Notes: generated by a model not told the origin, from the letters alone. 50,915 bases of DNA from CAYOHG01 sp964465125 (GCA_964465125.1 CAYXIO010000027.1:1-50915); one strand, 5' to 3'; shown: positions 25,546 to 34,632, counted from the first letter of the stretch. Program-made: numbers and translations.

Positions 25546-26043
25546 CTACCCTGCCTGCGCCTTGCGGATCGCCACCCGGAAGGCCTGGTAGTAGCCTTCG
25601 AGCATCTTGCGGGCCCGCTCGAGCGTGGCCGGCTCGCCGAGCGCGGCCAGGTCGCCGAGCTCCCAACCCGTCGAAAAATAGAAGTACTTGCCCTGCTCCC
25701 GATAGTGCTCCACTACCGGGTCGGGCCATTCCAGGCCGGCCGCGTCAAAGCCCAGCTCGACAAACTCGCTCATCGTGTCGCCGCTGTCCTCGATCGCCTG
25801 CTCCAGGTCCTCGCTCAACCAGCGGCTGTCCGTCACAAGTCCCGCGCGGACCTGCGGAATGTGCGGCCGCACGCACATCTCCAGCCAGAGCTGCGGCGCC
25901 ACCTCGAAGCGCGTGGCGAGCACGCTGCCGTCGGCGCGGTCGTCGCGCAGCACGCTCCGGACGCGCGCGTCGCCGCGCAGGCCCGCTTCGAATGCGTCGC
26001 GGAATCGCTGCACGATCGCCGGGTCGGACGCGGGCACCGCCAT
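25546..26043 (-). CDS. Hypothetical soluble protein
   Basis: 165 aa, no signal peptide or membrane helix. GAAGGGGGG precedes the ATG at 26043. It has a mixed alpha/beta look with conserved-looking aromatic patches (FEVAPQLWLEMCVRPHIPQV, KYFYFSTGWELGDL). I do not recognise the family. It follows the kinase-like gene by 28 nt on the same strand, so the two are likely co-transcribed. Confidence 0.7.
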   Translation of the reverse strand: MAVPASDPAIVQRFRDAFEAGLRGDARVRSVLRDDRADGSVLATRFEVAPQLWLEMCVRPHIPQVRAGLVTDSRWLSEDLEQAIEDSGDTMSEFVELGFDAAGLEWPDPVVEHYREQGKYFYFSTGWELGDLAALGEPATLERARKMLEGYYQAFRVAIRKAQAG

Positions 26044-26071
26044 TCAGCACCCCCCTTCTCCGTTCGCGTCT

Positions 26072-26869
26072 CTACTTGGCTGACGATCCGGCCACGGCCA
26101 CGTCCTCGCTGGCCGCCAACCGCTTCAGCACCCGCCGGCGCGTGCGTGTGAACGGGCCCGCCAAGGCCCGATGCAGCCGAATCCAGAAGCTCAGCCGCTC
26201 GACGCGGGCACGCTCGGCGTCCGTGAGCAGGTCGGGACGCAGCCGTCGCTTGTGCTTGAGCGTGTGATACCAGTCCGCCTGCTGAAAGCGGCGCAGCAGC
26301 CAGCGCCCCAGCCGGCCCAGCGGACTGCCCCCGACGGGCATGAAAAGCGAAATCTGAAAGTCAATCAGGTATGGCCGGCCGTCGTCACCGACGAGGATGT
26401 TCTGCCGCTTGTTCAGGTCGACATACGCGACGTTCCGCGCATGAATCGCGCTCAGCAGCGCCGCGAGCTGGTCGAAAAACGCATCCGAGACGCGCTCGTC
26501 GCGCCCCAGCGGATGGCCCGGCACAAACGCGTGCATGAGGCCGTTGCGCCCGACGCGTCCCAGGAATCGCGGCACGCCCGGCAGGTCCTCCAGCCGCTGG
26601 TACATCCACGCCTCGCGATCACCCAGGAATCGGCCGATCCAGCGCGTCGGCAGCAGCCAAAGGTCGCTGGCCCGCCCCAGCTTGAGCACGGCCAACCCCT
26701 CGGCACCCTTGTACAAGCCGGTCGCGGCGAAGAAGTCGTGCTTGAAGGCCTCCACCAACTCGTATTCGAGGCCCGCGCAGGCCACGCGGGCCGGCAATTC
26801 GCCCGCCGGCAGCGCATACAGCCATGCATGCCGCGGCCGTCGCCCTCGGATCGTTTCGCATCCGCTCAC
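26072..26869 (-). CDS. Kinase-fold protein (RIO/Kdo-kinase-like)
   Basis: 265 aa from a GTG at 26869. Protein-kinase-like landmarks: VLKLGR with a candidate ATP-binding lysine, LSAIHARNVAYVDLNKRQNI (catalytic loop with Asp and Asn), and YLIDFQISLF, where the metal-binding Asp is kept but DFG reads DFQ. The arrangement resembles RIO and lipopolysaccharide (Kdo/WaaP) kinases rather than eukaryotic-type Ser/Thr kinases. Substrate unknown; a membrane or envelope sugar is possible. A perfect TATAAT ends 7 nt before the GTG, which predicts a leaderless mRNA. Confidence 0.8.
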   Translation of the reverse strand: MSGCETIRGRRPRHAWLYALPAGELPARVACAGLEYELVEAFKHDFFAATGLYKGAEGLAVLKLGRASDLWLLPTRWIGRFLGDREAWMYQRLEDLPGVPRFLGRVGRNGLMHAFVPGHPLGRDERVSDAFFDQLAALLSAIHARNVAYVDLNKRQNILVGDDGRPYLIDFQISLFMPVGGSPLGRLGRWLLRRFQQADWYHTLKHKRRLRPDLLTDAERARVERLSFWIRLHRALAGPFTRTRRRVLKRLAASEDVAVAGSSAK

Positions 26870-26876
26870 GTCGCCT

Positions 26877-26882
26877 ATTATA
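26877..26882 (-). promoter_or_regulatory. Perfect TATAAT -10 box for the kinase-like gene, predicted leaderless
   Basis: ATTATA on the plus strand is TATAAT on the minus strand, with 7 nt between it and the GTG at 26869. There is no clear -35 match at 16-18 bp. Confidence 0.6.
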
Positions 26883-27017
26883 CGAGCCCGGGGCTGACAG
26901 GACGCCCCAGCCGTTCAAGCTGTGCGCCCGAGTGCGTTTCATCCGATAGGCTCACTCGGGCACCGGGGCGCGGTCCGCGGTCGGCCGTCCCCGCCACACT
27001 CAAACACGGAGCTGCGC

Positions 27018-27098
27018 ATGTTCTGGGCTGCACTGGTGGCATTGTTGCTGGGTCTGTTCGGCGCAACCTGGGCTTTCGGGGGCGGGCTGGTCCAATAG
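27018..27098 (+). CDS. Possible 26-residue membrane peptide
   Basis: The frame reads MFWAALVALLLGLFGATWAF and then GGGLVQ before TAG. It is a single hydrophobic helix, with GGAG 6 nt upstream of the ATG. The N-terminus resembles short DUF1328-type membrane proteins but is half their length. It sits between the divergent kinase and glycosyltransferase genes. Too small to be sure it is translated. Confidence 0.4.
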   Translation: MFWAALVALLLGLFGATWAFGGGLVQ

Positions 27099-27193
27099 CA
27101 CCAAGCTGGCGGCTGGTCTGACTCGCCGACCACAAGACGCTTGTCCGCAACGGGGCGCGCGGCGAGCGTTGCGTCCGGCTCGTTCTCGCCGGT

Positions 27194-27222
27194 TTGAATT
27201 CGCCCGCTTGAGCGCGTATAGC
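27194..27222 (+). promoter_or_regulatory. Sigma-70-like promoter of the glycosyltransferase gene, predicted leaderless
   Basis: TTGAAT (27194-27199), 17 bp, then TATAGC (27217-27222), which ends 6 nt before the ATG at 27229. Confidence 0.65.
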
Positions 27223-27228
27223 TTGGCT

Positions 27229-28434
27229 ATGCCGCCGGCGGTTGCCTCGCCTTTGCGCGTCGTGCTCGATGACCGCCCGCTGCGGCGGACGCGCACCGGC
27301 GTCGGCAACTACATCGCACAGCTACTGCTACAGCTTTCATCGGCCGACGGCGTCTCGGTCGACCCCTTCGTCTTCACCTACGTCCGCCGGGCCGACTGGC
27401 GGACGGCGCTTGCCGCGCCGCCCGAGTCGACGCAGCCCCCGGAGAACCCGCGCGACGTCACGGGCGGCCGCAAGCCCTGGTGGCTCCGCGCGCTGATCCA
27501 GACCGGCTACGGCGCGTACTTCCGACTGCGCACGCGCGGCCGATACGATTTGTATCACGAGCCGAACCACGTGCCCGTGCGCTGCGCCATCCCCACCATC
27601 ACGACTATCCACGACCTGTCCGTCGTGCTGCACCCGGAATGGCACCCGATCGACCGCGTGCGCTGGTACGAGCGCGACTTCGCGGCCGGCGTCAACCAGA
27701 CGCGCCACTTCATCGCCGCCTCCGAGTTCACCCGCCGCGAGATGATGCAGCAGCTCGGCCTCCCCGGGGACCGAATTACCGTAACCTACCAGGCGCCGCG
27801 GTCGGCGTTCTTTGATCCTGATCCGCTCGCGGAAGCGGGTCGCGCGGAACGCGAGCGGCGCGCCCGCGTCCTGCGTGAATTAGGCCTCCCGTCTACCTTC
27901 TTTCTCTACGTGGGCACCTTGGAGCCGCGCAAGAACCTGCCGGGCCTGCTCGACGCCTTCGCGGCCCTGCCGCCGAGCACGCGCGCGGCGCACCCGCTCG
28001 TCCTCGTCGGCCCGTGGGGCTGGAAAGCCGAGCGAATCCGCGAACTGCTCGCGAAGCGCGACCTGGCGAATCACGTCCGTCTGCTCGGCTATCTGCACGA
28101 TCTGCCGCTGGCCGCCCTGTACGGCGCTTGCACGGCCTTGGTCTGGCCGACGTTCTACGAGGGCTTCGGGCTTCCGCCGCTGGAAGCGATGGCCTGCGGC
28201 GCGCCCGCAATCGCGTCCAACGTGGCTTCCCTTCCGGAGGTCGTCGGCACGGCGGGTGTGCTGCTGGCCCCGGCATCGACGGGCGAATGGACGGCCGCCA
28301 TGCGGCGCATCGCCGAGGACGCGGGCTGGCGGAGCGAGCTGAGGCGGGCCGGGCTGCTCCAGGCGAAGAAGTTCTCGTGGAGCCGCTGCGCGCAGGACAC
28401 GCTCCGCGCATACCGCGCCGCGCTCGACGCCTGA
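27229..28434 (+). CDS. Glycosyltransferase family 4 (GT-B)
   Basis: 401 aa from the ATG at 27229 (MPPAVASPLRVVLDDRPLRR). The N-terminal domain has TGVGNYIAQLL and HEPNHVPV. The C-terminal nucleotide-sugar domain has YVGTLEPRKNLPGLLDAF and the EX7E-type signature YEGFGLPPLEAMACGAP, typical of GT4 mannosyl- or rhamnosyltransferases. Donor and acceptor are unknown; envelope polysaccharide is likely. No Shine-Dalgarno; see the promoter at 27194. Confidence 0.92.
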   Translation: MPPAVASPLRVVLDDRPLRRTRTGVGNYIAQLLLQLSSADGVSVDPFVFTYVRRADWRTALAAPPESTQPPENPRDVTGGRKPWWLRALIQTGYGAYFRLRTRGRYDLYHEPNHVPVRCAIPTITTIHDLSVVLHPEWHPIDRVRWYERDFAAGVNQTRHFIAASEFTRREMMQQLGLPGDRITVTYQAPRSAFFDPDPLAEAGRAERERRARVLRELGLPSTFFLYVGTLEPRKNLPGLLDAFAALPPSTRAAHPLVLVGPWGWKAERIRELLAKRDLANHVRLLGYLHDLPLAALYGACTALVWPTFYEGFGLPPLEAMACGAPAIASNVASLPEVVGTAGVLLAPASTGEWTAAMRRIAEDAGWRSELRRAGLLQAKKFSWSRCAQDTLRAYRAALDA

Positions 28435-28476
28435 GTGTGTTCGCGGGCGTGGCGGGCAGCGGGTTGACGTAACCGG

Positions 28477-30093
28477 TCAGGCCGACAGAGGCAGCGGCGC
28501 ATGCACGTTCATGCGCGCCTGCTCAACCTGGGCAGCCCAGCGATCATTGTCTCGCGCGATGTCTTCCTCAAGCAGCCGCACGAACTGCGGATCGAACTGG
28601 ATGCCCGCGGTCCCTTTCAGCCGCCCGAGCGCTTCATCGATTCCCAGCCCCGAGCGGAACGCGCGGTCGCACGTCAACGAGTCAAAGGCCTCCGCGACCG
28701 CGATCAGCCGCGAGCCGATGGGGATCTCCTCGCGCTTCAGGCCGTCCGGATAGCCCGTTCCGTCCCAGCGCTCGCGCAGGTGGCGGATCATCTCCACTTC
28801 GGTGTTGAACACCCGCAGCGGCTCGAGAATGCGGCAGGTCAGCAGCGGAACCTGGCGCATCAGGGCCGCCTCGTTCGGGTTGAGCGCTTGCGGCTTGAAG
28901 AGCAGGTCGTCGGGAACGCCGATCTTGCCCAGATCGTGGAGCATCGCCGCATTCACCGCGCAGGCCCGCAGGGTCTCGGTCCAGCCGCAGGCGTTGGCCA
29001 GCCACTGGGTGTACGTTCGCACGTTCAACGAATGCCAGGCGCTGTAGCCGTCGCGTGCCTCGAGCGCCTGGATCAGCGCCCAGACGCTTTGCAGGCAGAC
29101 CTCCTTGGTTCGCAGCGCCAGCGTGTGCACTTCCTTGCGAAGCCGCTCCAGCTCGTCCACCGGCGAGAACAGCGCCACCGTCTGGCTGCTCATCTGGTCG
29201 GCGCGCGTGACTCGATTGCGCCCCGCGCGCTTGCTCGCGTAGAGCGCCTGGTCCGCCAGGTCAATCAGCTCGTTGACCGTCGCGGCCCGCGGGTCGGCCG
29301 TGCACGAGACGCCCACCGAAACATGCACGCGCAGGTCCGGGAAATCCGGCAGCCGCACCTTTTCGGGCAACTCGCCGCGCAGGCGGTCGGCCAGCAGTGC
29401 GGCATCGGCGAGGCCGGTTTCCGGGCAGATCACGGCGAATTCCTCGCCGCCGTAGCGCGCGATGGAATCGACGTCTCGAATCCCGGACTGGAGATAGCGC
29501 GCCGTCAGCCGCAGCACAACGTTTCCGGTCTCATGGCCGTGCATGTCGTTGATGCTCTTGAAGTGATCGACGTCCAGCATCAACACGGAGAGCACGCTGC
29601 CGTAGCGTTGCGTGCGGCTGAACTCGCGTTCGATCAGGTTGCGAAACTGGGTGTGATTCCACAGCCCGGTCAGCCCGTCGGTCAAGGCCGCCTCGCGCAG
29701 GCGCTCGTGCAGCCCGTGGTAGCGCATGCCGCAGCGGATTCGCGCCTGGAGCTCGCGCAGGTCGTAGGGCTTGGGCAGGTAGTCGTCGGCGCCGATCTCG
29801 AGCGCGGTCTGACGCCGCCCCTTCTCGTCGTACGCCGTCACCAGCACCACGTACGTTCCGTCCAGCGCCGGATCGCTGCGAATCTGCTTGCAGAGCTGGA
29901 AACCATCCATCCCGGGCAAGGCGATGTCGCAGACCACGATCCGCGGGCGCAGCCGATAGATCAACTGCAACCCGTCGGATCCGTTGCCGCACTCGGCCAC
30001 CGTGTACTTCTGCTTGGCCAGGTGACGCCGCAGCAGCTTGCGTTCCGCCGCGTGATCCTCAATGACGCAGATGTCGACTCCGTGCGTCTCCAC
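28477..30093 (-). CDS. Response regulator with GGDEF and degenerate HD-GYP domains
   Basis: 538 aa, GTG start at 30093. The order is REC (1-120, phospho-acceptor D56 in VVCDIALPGMDG, K108), GGDEF (135-300) and HD-GYP-like (330-525). The diguanylate cyclase site is intact (RYGGEEF, GGEEF 215-219), and an inhibitory RxxD (RDVD, 206-209) precedes it by the usual five residues. The HD-GYP part keeps H354, HD (386-387), GKIG and DGTGYPDGL, but other metal ligands are altered: the HP histidine is V415, the HH pair is L439-R440, and the VAD aspartate is E468. A phosphorylation-controlled c-di-GMP producer with a non-catalytic HD-GYP is the likely reading. No sensor kinase is adjacent. Confidence 0.9.
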   Translation of the reverse strand: METHGVDICVIEDHAAERKLLRRHLAKQKYTVAECGNGSDGLQLIYRLRPRIVVCDIALPGMDGFQLCKQIRSDPALDGTYVVLVTAYDEKGRRQTALEIGADDYLPKPYDLRELQARIRCGMRYHGLHERLREAALTDGLTGLWNHTQFRNLIEREFSRTQRYGSVLSVLMLDVDHFKSINDMHGHETGNVVLRLTARYLQSGIRDVDSIARYGGEEFAVICPETGLADAALLADRLRGELPEKVRLPDFPDLRVHVSVGVSCTADPRAATVNELIDLADQALYASKRAGRNRVTRADQMSSQTVALFSPVDELERLRKEVHTLALRTKEVCLQSVWALIQALEARDGYSAWHSLNVRTYTQWLANACGWTETLRACAVNAAMLHDLGKIGVPDDLLFKPQALNPNEAALMRQVPLLTCRILEPLRVFNTEVEMIRHLRERWDGTGYPDGLKREEIPIGSRLIAVAEAFDSLTCDRAFRSGLGIDEALGRLKGTAGIQFDPQFVRLLEEDIARDNDRWAAQVEQARMNVHAPLPLSA

Positions 30094-30345
30094 CGCGCAG
30101 CGCTCCCGTTGCGTACCGCGGGCGGCAGTGCCCGGGCGTCACTCGGCGCCGAGACACCAGCCACCCGATGGAAGTATGGGAATCGTTCCCTCAGGGTGCT
30201 GGAGAATCGGCGGGAGTCACGTGCGGACCTGGATCAAGGCACGCAGCCGCGCGGCATCGGCGGGCACGGATTATCATCCCCCCTGTCCGCGGGCCGGGCG
30301 CGTTCCGAGCACAACGCGCGACGAAGCCGCCGATCGGAGCCGCTC

Positions 30346-31182
30346 ATGCAGTCATCGCCGCACGGCCGCATCACGCTTGACAGGCTGGTCGAGATGAAGC
30401 GTGCCCGAAAACGCTTCGCGATGCTGACCGCGTACGACTACCCCACCGCCGCCGCCGCGCAGGCCGCGGGCGTGCATGCGCTGCTGGTCGGCGACTCGCT
30501 CGGCTGCGTTGTGCTCGGCCATGAAAACACGCGCGGCGTTCCGCTGGCGCTGATGATCTACCTTGCCGAAGCGGTCCGTCGCGGAGCCCCGCACGTCTAC
30601 CTGATCGGCGACCTCCCGTTCGAGAGCATCCGCGCCGGTCGCGCGGCGGTCCTTGAGGCCTCCCGACGCTTCGTTCAAGAGGCCGGCTGCGACGCCGTCA
30701 AGCTCGAGATCGGCCCCCGCGGCGCCGAGCTGGTTCGCGCGCTTTCGGACGGCGGGTATCAGACGCTGGCGCACCTCGGCCTGCGGCCCCAGAGCGTGGC
30801 GGCGCCGGACCAGTACCGTGCGCAGGCCCGCGACGCCGCCGGCATCGCGGACCTGGTGGCCGAGGCGCAGGCGATGCAGGCCGCGGGCGCGGTCATGATC
30901 CTGCTCGAAGCCGTCCCGCCCGAGGCCGGATCGGCGGTCGTCCAGGCGGTCTCCGCGCCCGTCGTCGGTTGCGGCGCCGGACCAGCCTGCGACGCACACG
31001 TGGTCGTGACGCACGACATGCTCGGGTTCGGGGCGCCGCGCCCGCCACGATTCGTCCCGCGACTGGCCGACTTGCGCGGCACGGTCGAGCAGGCCATGCG
31101 CCGATATGTCGAGGACATTGCCGGCGAACGCTACCCGGCCCCGGAGCACGCCTATTCGATGCGCGGCGCGAGCACGACGTAA
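30346..31182 (+). CDS. panB: PanB, 3-methyl-2-oxobutanoate hydroxymethyltransferase
   Basis: 278 aa from the ATG at 30346, with GGAG 7 nt upstream; the much longer open frame before it runs antisense to the response regulator. PanB makes ketopantoate for coenzyme A synthesis from 2-oxoisovalerate and methylene-THF. Motifs: MLTAYDYPTA, LLVGDSLG (metal Asp), GDLPF (Asp), VKLE (Lys), LAHLGLRPQ, ILLEAVP (catalytic Glu) and VVTHDMLGF. It is a one-carbon user in the same window as a FolD that may lack cyclohydrolase. birA follows 30 nt later. Confidence 0.94.
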   Translation: MQSSPHGRITLDRLVEMKRARKRFAMLTAYDYPTAAAAQAAGVHALLVGDSLGCVVLGHENTRGVPLALMIYLAEAVRRGAPHVYLIGDLPFESIRAGRAAVLEASRRFVQEAGCDAVKLEIGPRGAELVRALSDGGYQTLAHLGLRPQSVAAPDQYRAQARDAAGIADLVAEAQAMQAAGAVMILLEAVPPEAGSAVVQAVSAPVVGCGAGPACDAHVVVTHDMLGFGAPRPPRFVPRLADLRGTVEQAMRRYVEDIAGERYPAPEHAYSMRGASTT

Positions 31183-31212
31183 GGCGCCGGCCCGACTTCT
31201 GGAATCCACCGC

Positions 31213-32019
31213 ATGCACCGCCCACTGACTCAACTCGAGCTGCTCCCGAGCGGGCCGCTTCGCCGCATCGGCGCGCACTTCGCACACTTCGAATCGCTGG
31301 ACAGCACCAATGACTTCCTGCTGCATCAGGCGCCCCTGCTGCCGGACGGCTCGGTCGTCGTCGCCGAAGCGCAGACGTCGGGCCGCGGCAGGCTCGGCCG
31401 CCGCTGGATCGCTCCGCGCGGCTCATCGATCCTGCTGAGCGTACTGCTGATCGAATCGCCCGGCTCGCGACTCGGCGCGTGCGCACCGCAGCTTGCCTGC
31501 CTGGCCGTCTGCGACGCGATCGATGCTGAGACCGAGTGCCGCCCGCGCGTCCGCTGGCCCAATGACGTCGTCGTCGGACACCGGAAGCTCGCCGGAGTGC
31601 TCGTGGAGTCGACCCAGGTCGAGCGTGCCGGCGGGCGCTCGCTCGCGATCGTCATCGGCATCGGGCTGAATTGCCTCCAGCAGGTGGCGCACTTCGCCGA
31701 CGGGCTCGAACGCTCCGCGACTTCGCTCGAGATCGAATGCGCTCAGCCCATCCACCGCCCCGCCATCGCGCGCCACCTGCTTCATCGCATCGACGAGCGG
31801 CTTGGCGAGCTGCGCGGCACGGCCGGCGGCGTCGCCGCGCTGCGGCAGGAGTGGCTGGCGCGTTGCGACGATCTCGGATCGCACGCCATCCTGCTGAACA
31901 ACGGTCACCGCTGCGAGGGGACGATTCTGGACATCACCGAGGGCGGCGACCTTCTCGTGCAGCTCGCTCAGGGAGGGCCGCGGCGCTTTGAGTCGGCGAC
32001 GACGACACGCCTCTGGTAA
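31213..32019 (+). CDS. birA: BirA, biotin-protein ligase (no DNA-binding domain)
   Basis: 268 aa. It attaches biotin to the biotin carboxyl carrier of acetyl-CoA carboxylase via biotinyl-AMP. Conserved: FESLDSTNDFLL, QTSGRGRLGRRW (biotin/AMP loop), RWPNDVVVGHRKLAGVLVE and GIGLNC, then a short C-terminal SH3-like end (EGTILDITEGGDLLVQ). The N-terminal helix-turn-helix of E. coli BirA is absent, so it is an enzyme only. Together with panB this is a small cofactor operon. Confidence 0.92.
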   Translation: MHRPLTQLELLPSGPLRRIGAHFAHFESLDSTNDFLLHQAPLLPDGSVVVAEAQTSGRGRLGRRWIAPRGSSILLSVLLIESPGSRLGACAPQLACLAVCDAIDAETECRPRVRWPNDVVVGHRKLAGVLVESTQVERAGGRSLAIVIGIGLNCLQQVAHFADGLERSATSLEIECAQPIHRPAIARHLLHRIDERLGELRGTAGGVAALRQEWLARCDDLGSHAILLNNGHRCEGTILDITEGGDLLVQLAQGGPRRFESATTTRLW

Positions 32020-33427
32020 TCGATCGCGCCGCGGGAAGCGCGCCTCGGCACGACCGGTCGAGCCGGTAGTCGCTAGTCCGCGCGCCGCTGCTGCGCCGCA
32101 GTCCGCGACACCCCGCGATCGAGCGAGAGCGAAGCCGCCCGCCCCGCCGCGATCCGCGCGGAAGCCGGCCGCCGCAGCCGTTCACGCACCGGCGACGAGC
32201 GTGCACGAGTCGGGACGAACATCCGCCGTCCTCGTGCCCGTTCTCCTGGCGGCGTTCGCGCTGCCCCTGCTCACGCTGCGTCTATGCCTCGCCCTGCGCT
32301 ATCAGCTTCCGGCCCCGCAGGGCGGCGTCGAGTGGGTTCTGGCCGCTTCGGTCGCCGGAGCGGCGATCGGCTGGCGAACTCGCGCCGCGCGCGGCGACTC
32401 GGCTCACGACCGCGCCGCGGCCGACCCTCTGCCGCTGACATGCGCAGGCCGCCTCCTGCTGGCGGGGCTCGCGGCGGCAGCGACCGGCGTCTTCGCCATG
32501 AACGACGAGACGCTGCGCGAGTACATGCTGGCGCGATTCGCGCTCAGCCCTCCGATCGCGGCAACCGGGCTGGCACTCGCCGCCCTCGCGCCGGTTGCGG
32601 TCGCGTCCCATTCCACGGTCGCCGCGCTCCACGCGCTCTTGCGGTCTGCGATATTGCCGGGCGTGGCTCACAGCCGCACGGCGCATCCGGCGTCGGCGAT
32701 GCTCATCGCGCTGTTTGTGGGCGCGGCCGCGCACCCCCTTCTGCCGGCCAACGACCTGGGGCTCATCCTGCCGCCGGTGCTCCTGTTCCTCGCCGCCATC
32801 TGGACCGCGTGGCATGCCGGCAAGCACCGGCCGATCGGCCGATCGAATGCGGCAGTCGCGCCCGCGAGGTCGGCGCCGGTCGCCGCCGCGCTCGCCGCCG
32901 CCGCGATCGCGCTCGGCGCGAGCGGCGCGTGGCGTATCTACATCGGTACGCTCGCACCGCACGGGGCCTCATCGCTGCCCCGACTGAGCTGGCTCATTCC
33001 CGCTGCGCACACGCGGCAGTTTCCCGCCGATGATGGACACTCTGTGCCGCTTTGGAATTCCGATCTGAGTCCCCAGCGTGCCGACGAGATCTGGCTTTCC
33101 GCGGCGGCGTTCGAGCATGCAGCCCAGAGCTGCGGGCTCTCCGCCGACCGGCTCTGCCGCCGCGTGGTGCGCGGCCTCGCGCCGCGCGGCCACGTTGTCG
33201 TGCTGGCAACCGTCGAGGATAGCGCGTCCGAGCCGCGCTGGATTCGTAAGCTCGCGCAGCGCATGGGGCCATCATGCGAAGTGCGGCTGGTCGCCAGCCC
33301 GCGCGGCGACGGCTCCGCCTGGCTGGTCGGGGCCGATCTCGACGCGTGGCTGAGCCGGCGCCGCGTCGATCCGGTTGCGGCGCGGCGCGAATGGGCTCCT
33401 CCTTCGGCGGGCACCGCTTCGCCCTGA
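31988..33427 (+). CDS. Multi-pass membrane protein, family not recognised
   Basis: Up to 479 aa if a TTG at 31988 is used, overlapping birA by 32 nt. The first 80 residues are Arg/Ala/Pro-rich, so the true start may be later. Several hydrophobic segments follow (for example around 80-98, 113-130, 150-172, 186-208, 230-250, 257-277 and 295-315), then a soluble C-terminal domain of about 150 residues beginning near PRLSWLIPA, with ADEIWLSAAAFEHA and RGHVVVLATVED. There is no match to a known motif. It may be co-transcribed with panB-birA. Confidence 0.65.
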   Translation: MSRRRRHASGNRSRRGKRASARPVEPVVASPRAAAAPQSATPRDRARAKPPAPPRSARKPAAAAVHAPATSVHESGRTSAVLVPVLLAAFALPLLTLRLCLALRYQLPAPQGGVEWVLAASVAGAAIGWRTRAARGDSAHDRAAADPLPLTCAGRLLLAGLAAAATGVFAMNDETLREYMLARFALSPPIAATGLALAALAPVAVASHSTVAALHALLRSAILPGVAHSRTAHPASAMLIALFVGAAAHPLLPANDLGLILPPVLLFLAAIWTAWHAGKHRPIGRSNAAVAPARSAPVAAALAAAAIALGASGAWRIYIGTLAPHGASSLPRLSWLIPAAHTRQFPADDGHSVPLWNSDLSPQRADEIWLSAAAFEHAAQSCGLSADRLCRRVVRGLAPRGHVVVLATVEDSASEPRWIRKLAQRMGPSCEVRLVASPRGDGSAWLVGADLDAWLSRRRVDPVAARREWAPPSAGTASP

Positions 33428-33522
33428 CGCCCTGCGGTGTCGCCCTGCCGCCGCTCGTGGTAGTCTGCGGCTCGGAAACGCGCCGCCCCGCGCGGCACTG
33501 CTTGCGTGGAAAGGACCCGCCC

Positions 33523-34428
33523 GTGTCACTGCTGGTTACCGGATCGATCGCGATTGACACTGTCGAGACTCCGCACGGCCGCGTGGAGAACGCGCTGGGC
33601 GGTTCGTCGATCTACTTCTCCCTGGCGGCAAGCCAGTTCGCGCGCGTGCGGCTGGTCGGCGTGGTCGGCGAGGATTTCGACCTCAGCCGGCTCGATCCGC
33701 TGCGCGAGAGGTCCATCGACGTCAGCGGCGTCGAGGTCCGCCGCGGGAGCCGCACGTTTCGCTGGGAGGGCCGCTACCAGGGTGCGATGAACGACGCCGA
33801 GACGGTCGGCGTCGAGTTGAACGTGCTGGCCGAGCGCGGGGCCGAGCTGCCGGCGGCTTTCCTCGACAGCCGCTTCGTGTTTCTCGCGAACACGCACCCG
33901 GCGATCCAGGCGGAATTCGCCCGGCGGCTCAGCGCCGCGCGCCTGATCGTCTGTGACACCATGAACCTCTGGATTCAGAACGAGCCGGCGGCGCTTCGCG
34001 AAACGCTCGCGCGCGTGCATGGGCTGGTGCTCAATGAGGGCGAGGCGCGCCTGCTCACCGGCAAGAGCAACCTGGTCAGCGCCGGCCGCGACATCCTTAA
34101 GCTCGGCCCGCGCTTCGTCGTCATCAAGAAGGGCGAGCACGGCAGTCTGTTGGTATCCAGCGACGACCTCTGCCAGATTCCGGCCTATCCCACCGAGCGG
34201 ACCGTCGATCCGACCGGCTGCGGCGACACCTTTGCCGGCGCGATGATGGGCTACCTCGCCGCACAGGATCGCATCGACGCGGCCACGCTACGCGCAGCGA
34301 TGGCGCGCGGCTCGGTCACGGCGTCGTTCGTGATCGAGTCGTTCTCGGTCGACGCACTGGCCGCCGTCACGCCCGATGCCCTCGCGAAGCGCTTGACGCA
34401 GCTTCAGCAGATGTCGCGGTTTGAGTGA
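33523..34428 (+). CDS. PfkB-family carbohydrate/nucleoside kinase
   Basis: 301 aa from a GTG at 33523 with AAGGA 7 nt upstream; the protein then starts MSLLVTGSIAIDT as PfkB kinases do. The GG motif is NALGGSSIYFSLAAS. The C-terminal signature is DPTGCGDTFAGAMMG (229-243), with catalytic D235 and the anion hole. LNEGEARLLTG is the other family mark. The sugar is not predictable from sequence; the early segment lacks the ribokinase substrate pattern. It ends 204 nt from the convergent smpB. Confidence 0.88.
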   Translation: MSLLVTGSIAIDTVETPHGRVENALGGSSIYFSLAASQFARVRLVGVVGEDFDLSRLDPLRERSIDVSGVEVRRGSRTFRWEGRYQGAMNDAETVGVELNVLAERGAELPAAFLDSRFVFLANTHPAIQAEFARRLSAARLIVCDTMNLWIQNEPAALRETLARVHGLVLNEGEARLLTGKSNLVSAGRDILKLGPRFVVIKKGEHGSLLVSSDDLCQIPAYPTERTVDPTGCGDTFAGAMMGYLAAQDRIDAATLRAAMARGSVTASFVIESFSVDALAAVTPDALAKRLTQLQQMSRFE

Positions 34429-34470
34429 GGGCTACAGAAGGGGTCGATGGCGCGGGGCGCGGAAGGGGCC

Positions 34471-34553
34471 AAGGGCAAGTGACGGAGGGAGAGAGACGAA
34501 GAGACGAAGAGACGAAGTGCGCAGAGCGGCGTTCGTCGCGCCCTGCGCCCCGC
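34471..34553 (-). repeat. Dispersed intergenic element with GTCTCTTC octamers (inverted copy)
   Basis: Read on the minus strand this stretch runs GCGCAGGGCG, CGCCGCTCTGCGCACTTCGT, three CTTCGTCT-type octamers (34495-34518 on the plus strand) and CTCCCTCCGT. The plus-strand segment 50655-50720 has the same order with few changes. It lies between convergent pfkB-type and smpB genes. The remaining parts of the 34429-34632 gap show no gene. Confidence 0.65.
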
Positions 34554-34632
34554 ATTCTCTCGACCTATTGACTTGCCGGCCTGTCAACCCGCCCGTCTGT
34601 ATCCCGGCGCGAGCGACCGCCGCGTGGCGAGC

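Noticed and set aside
28501..30345. In-frame upstream extension of panB
   Set aside because: It would run antisense through the whole response regulator gene. The PanB family start is at 30346 with a Shine-Dalgarno sequence.
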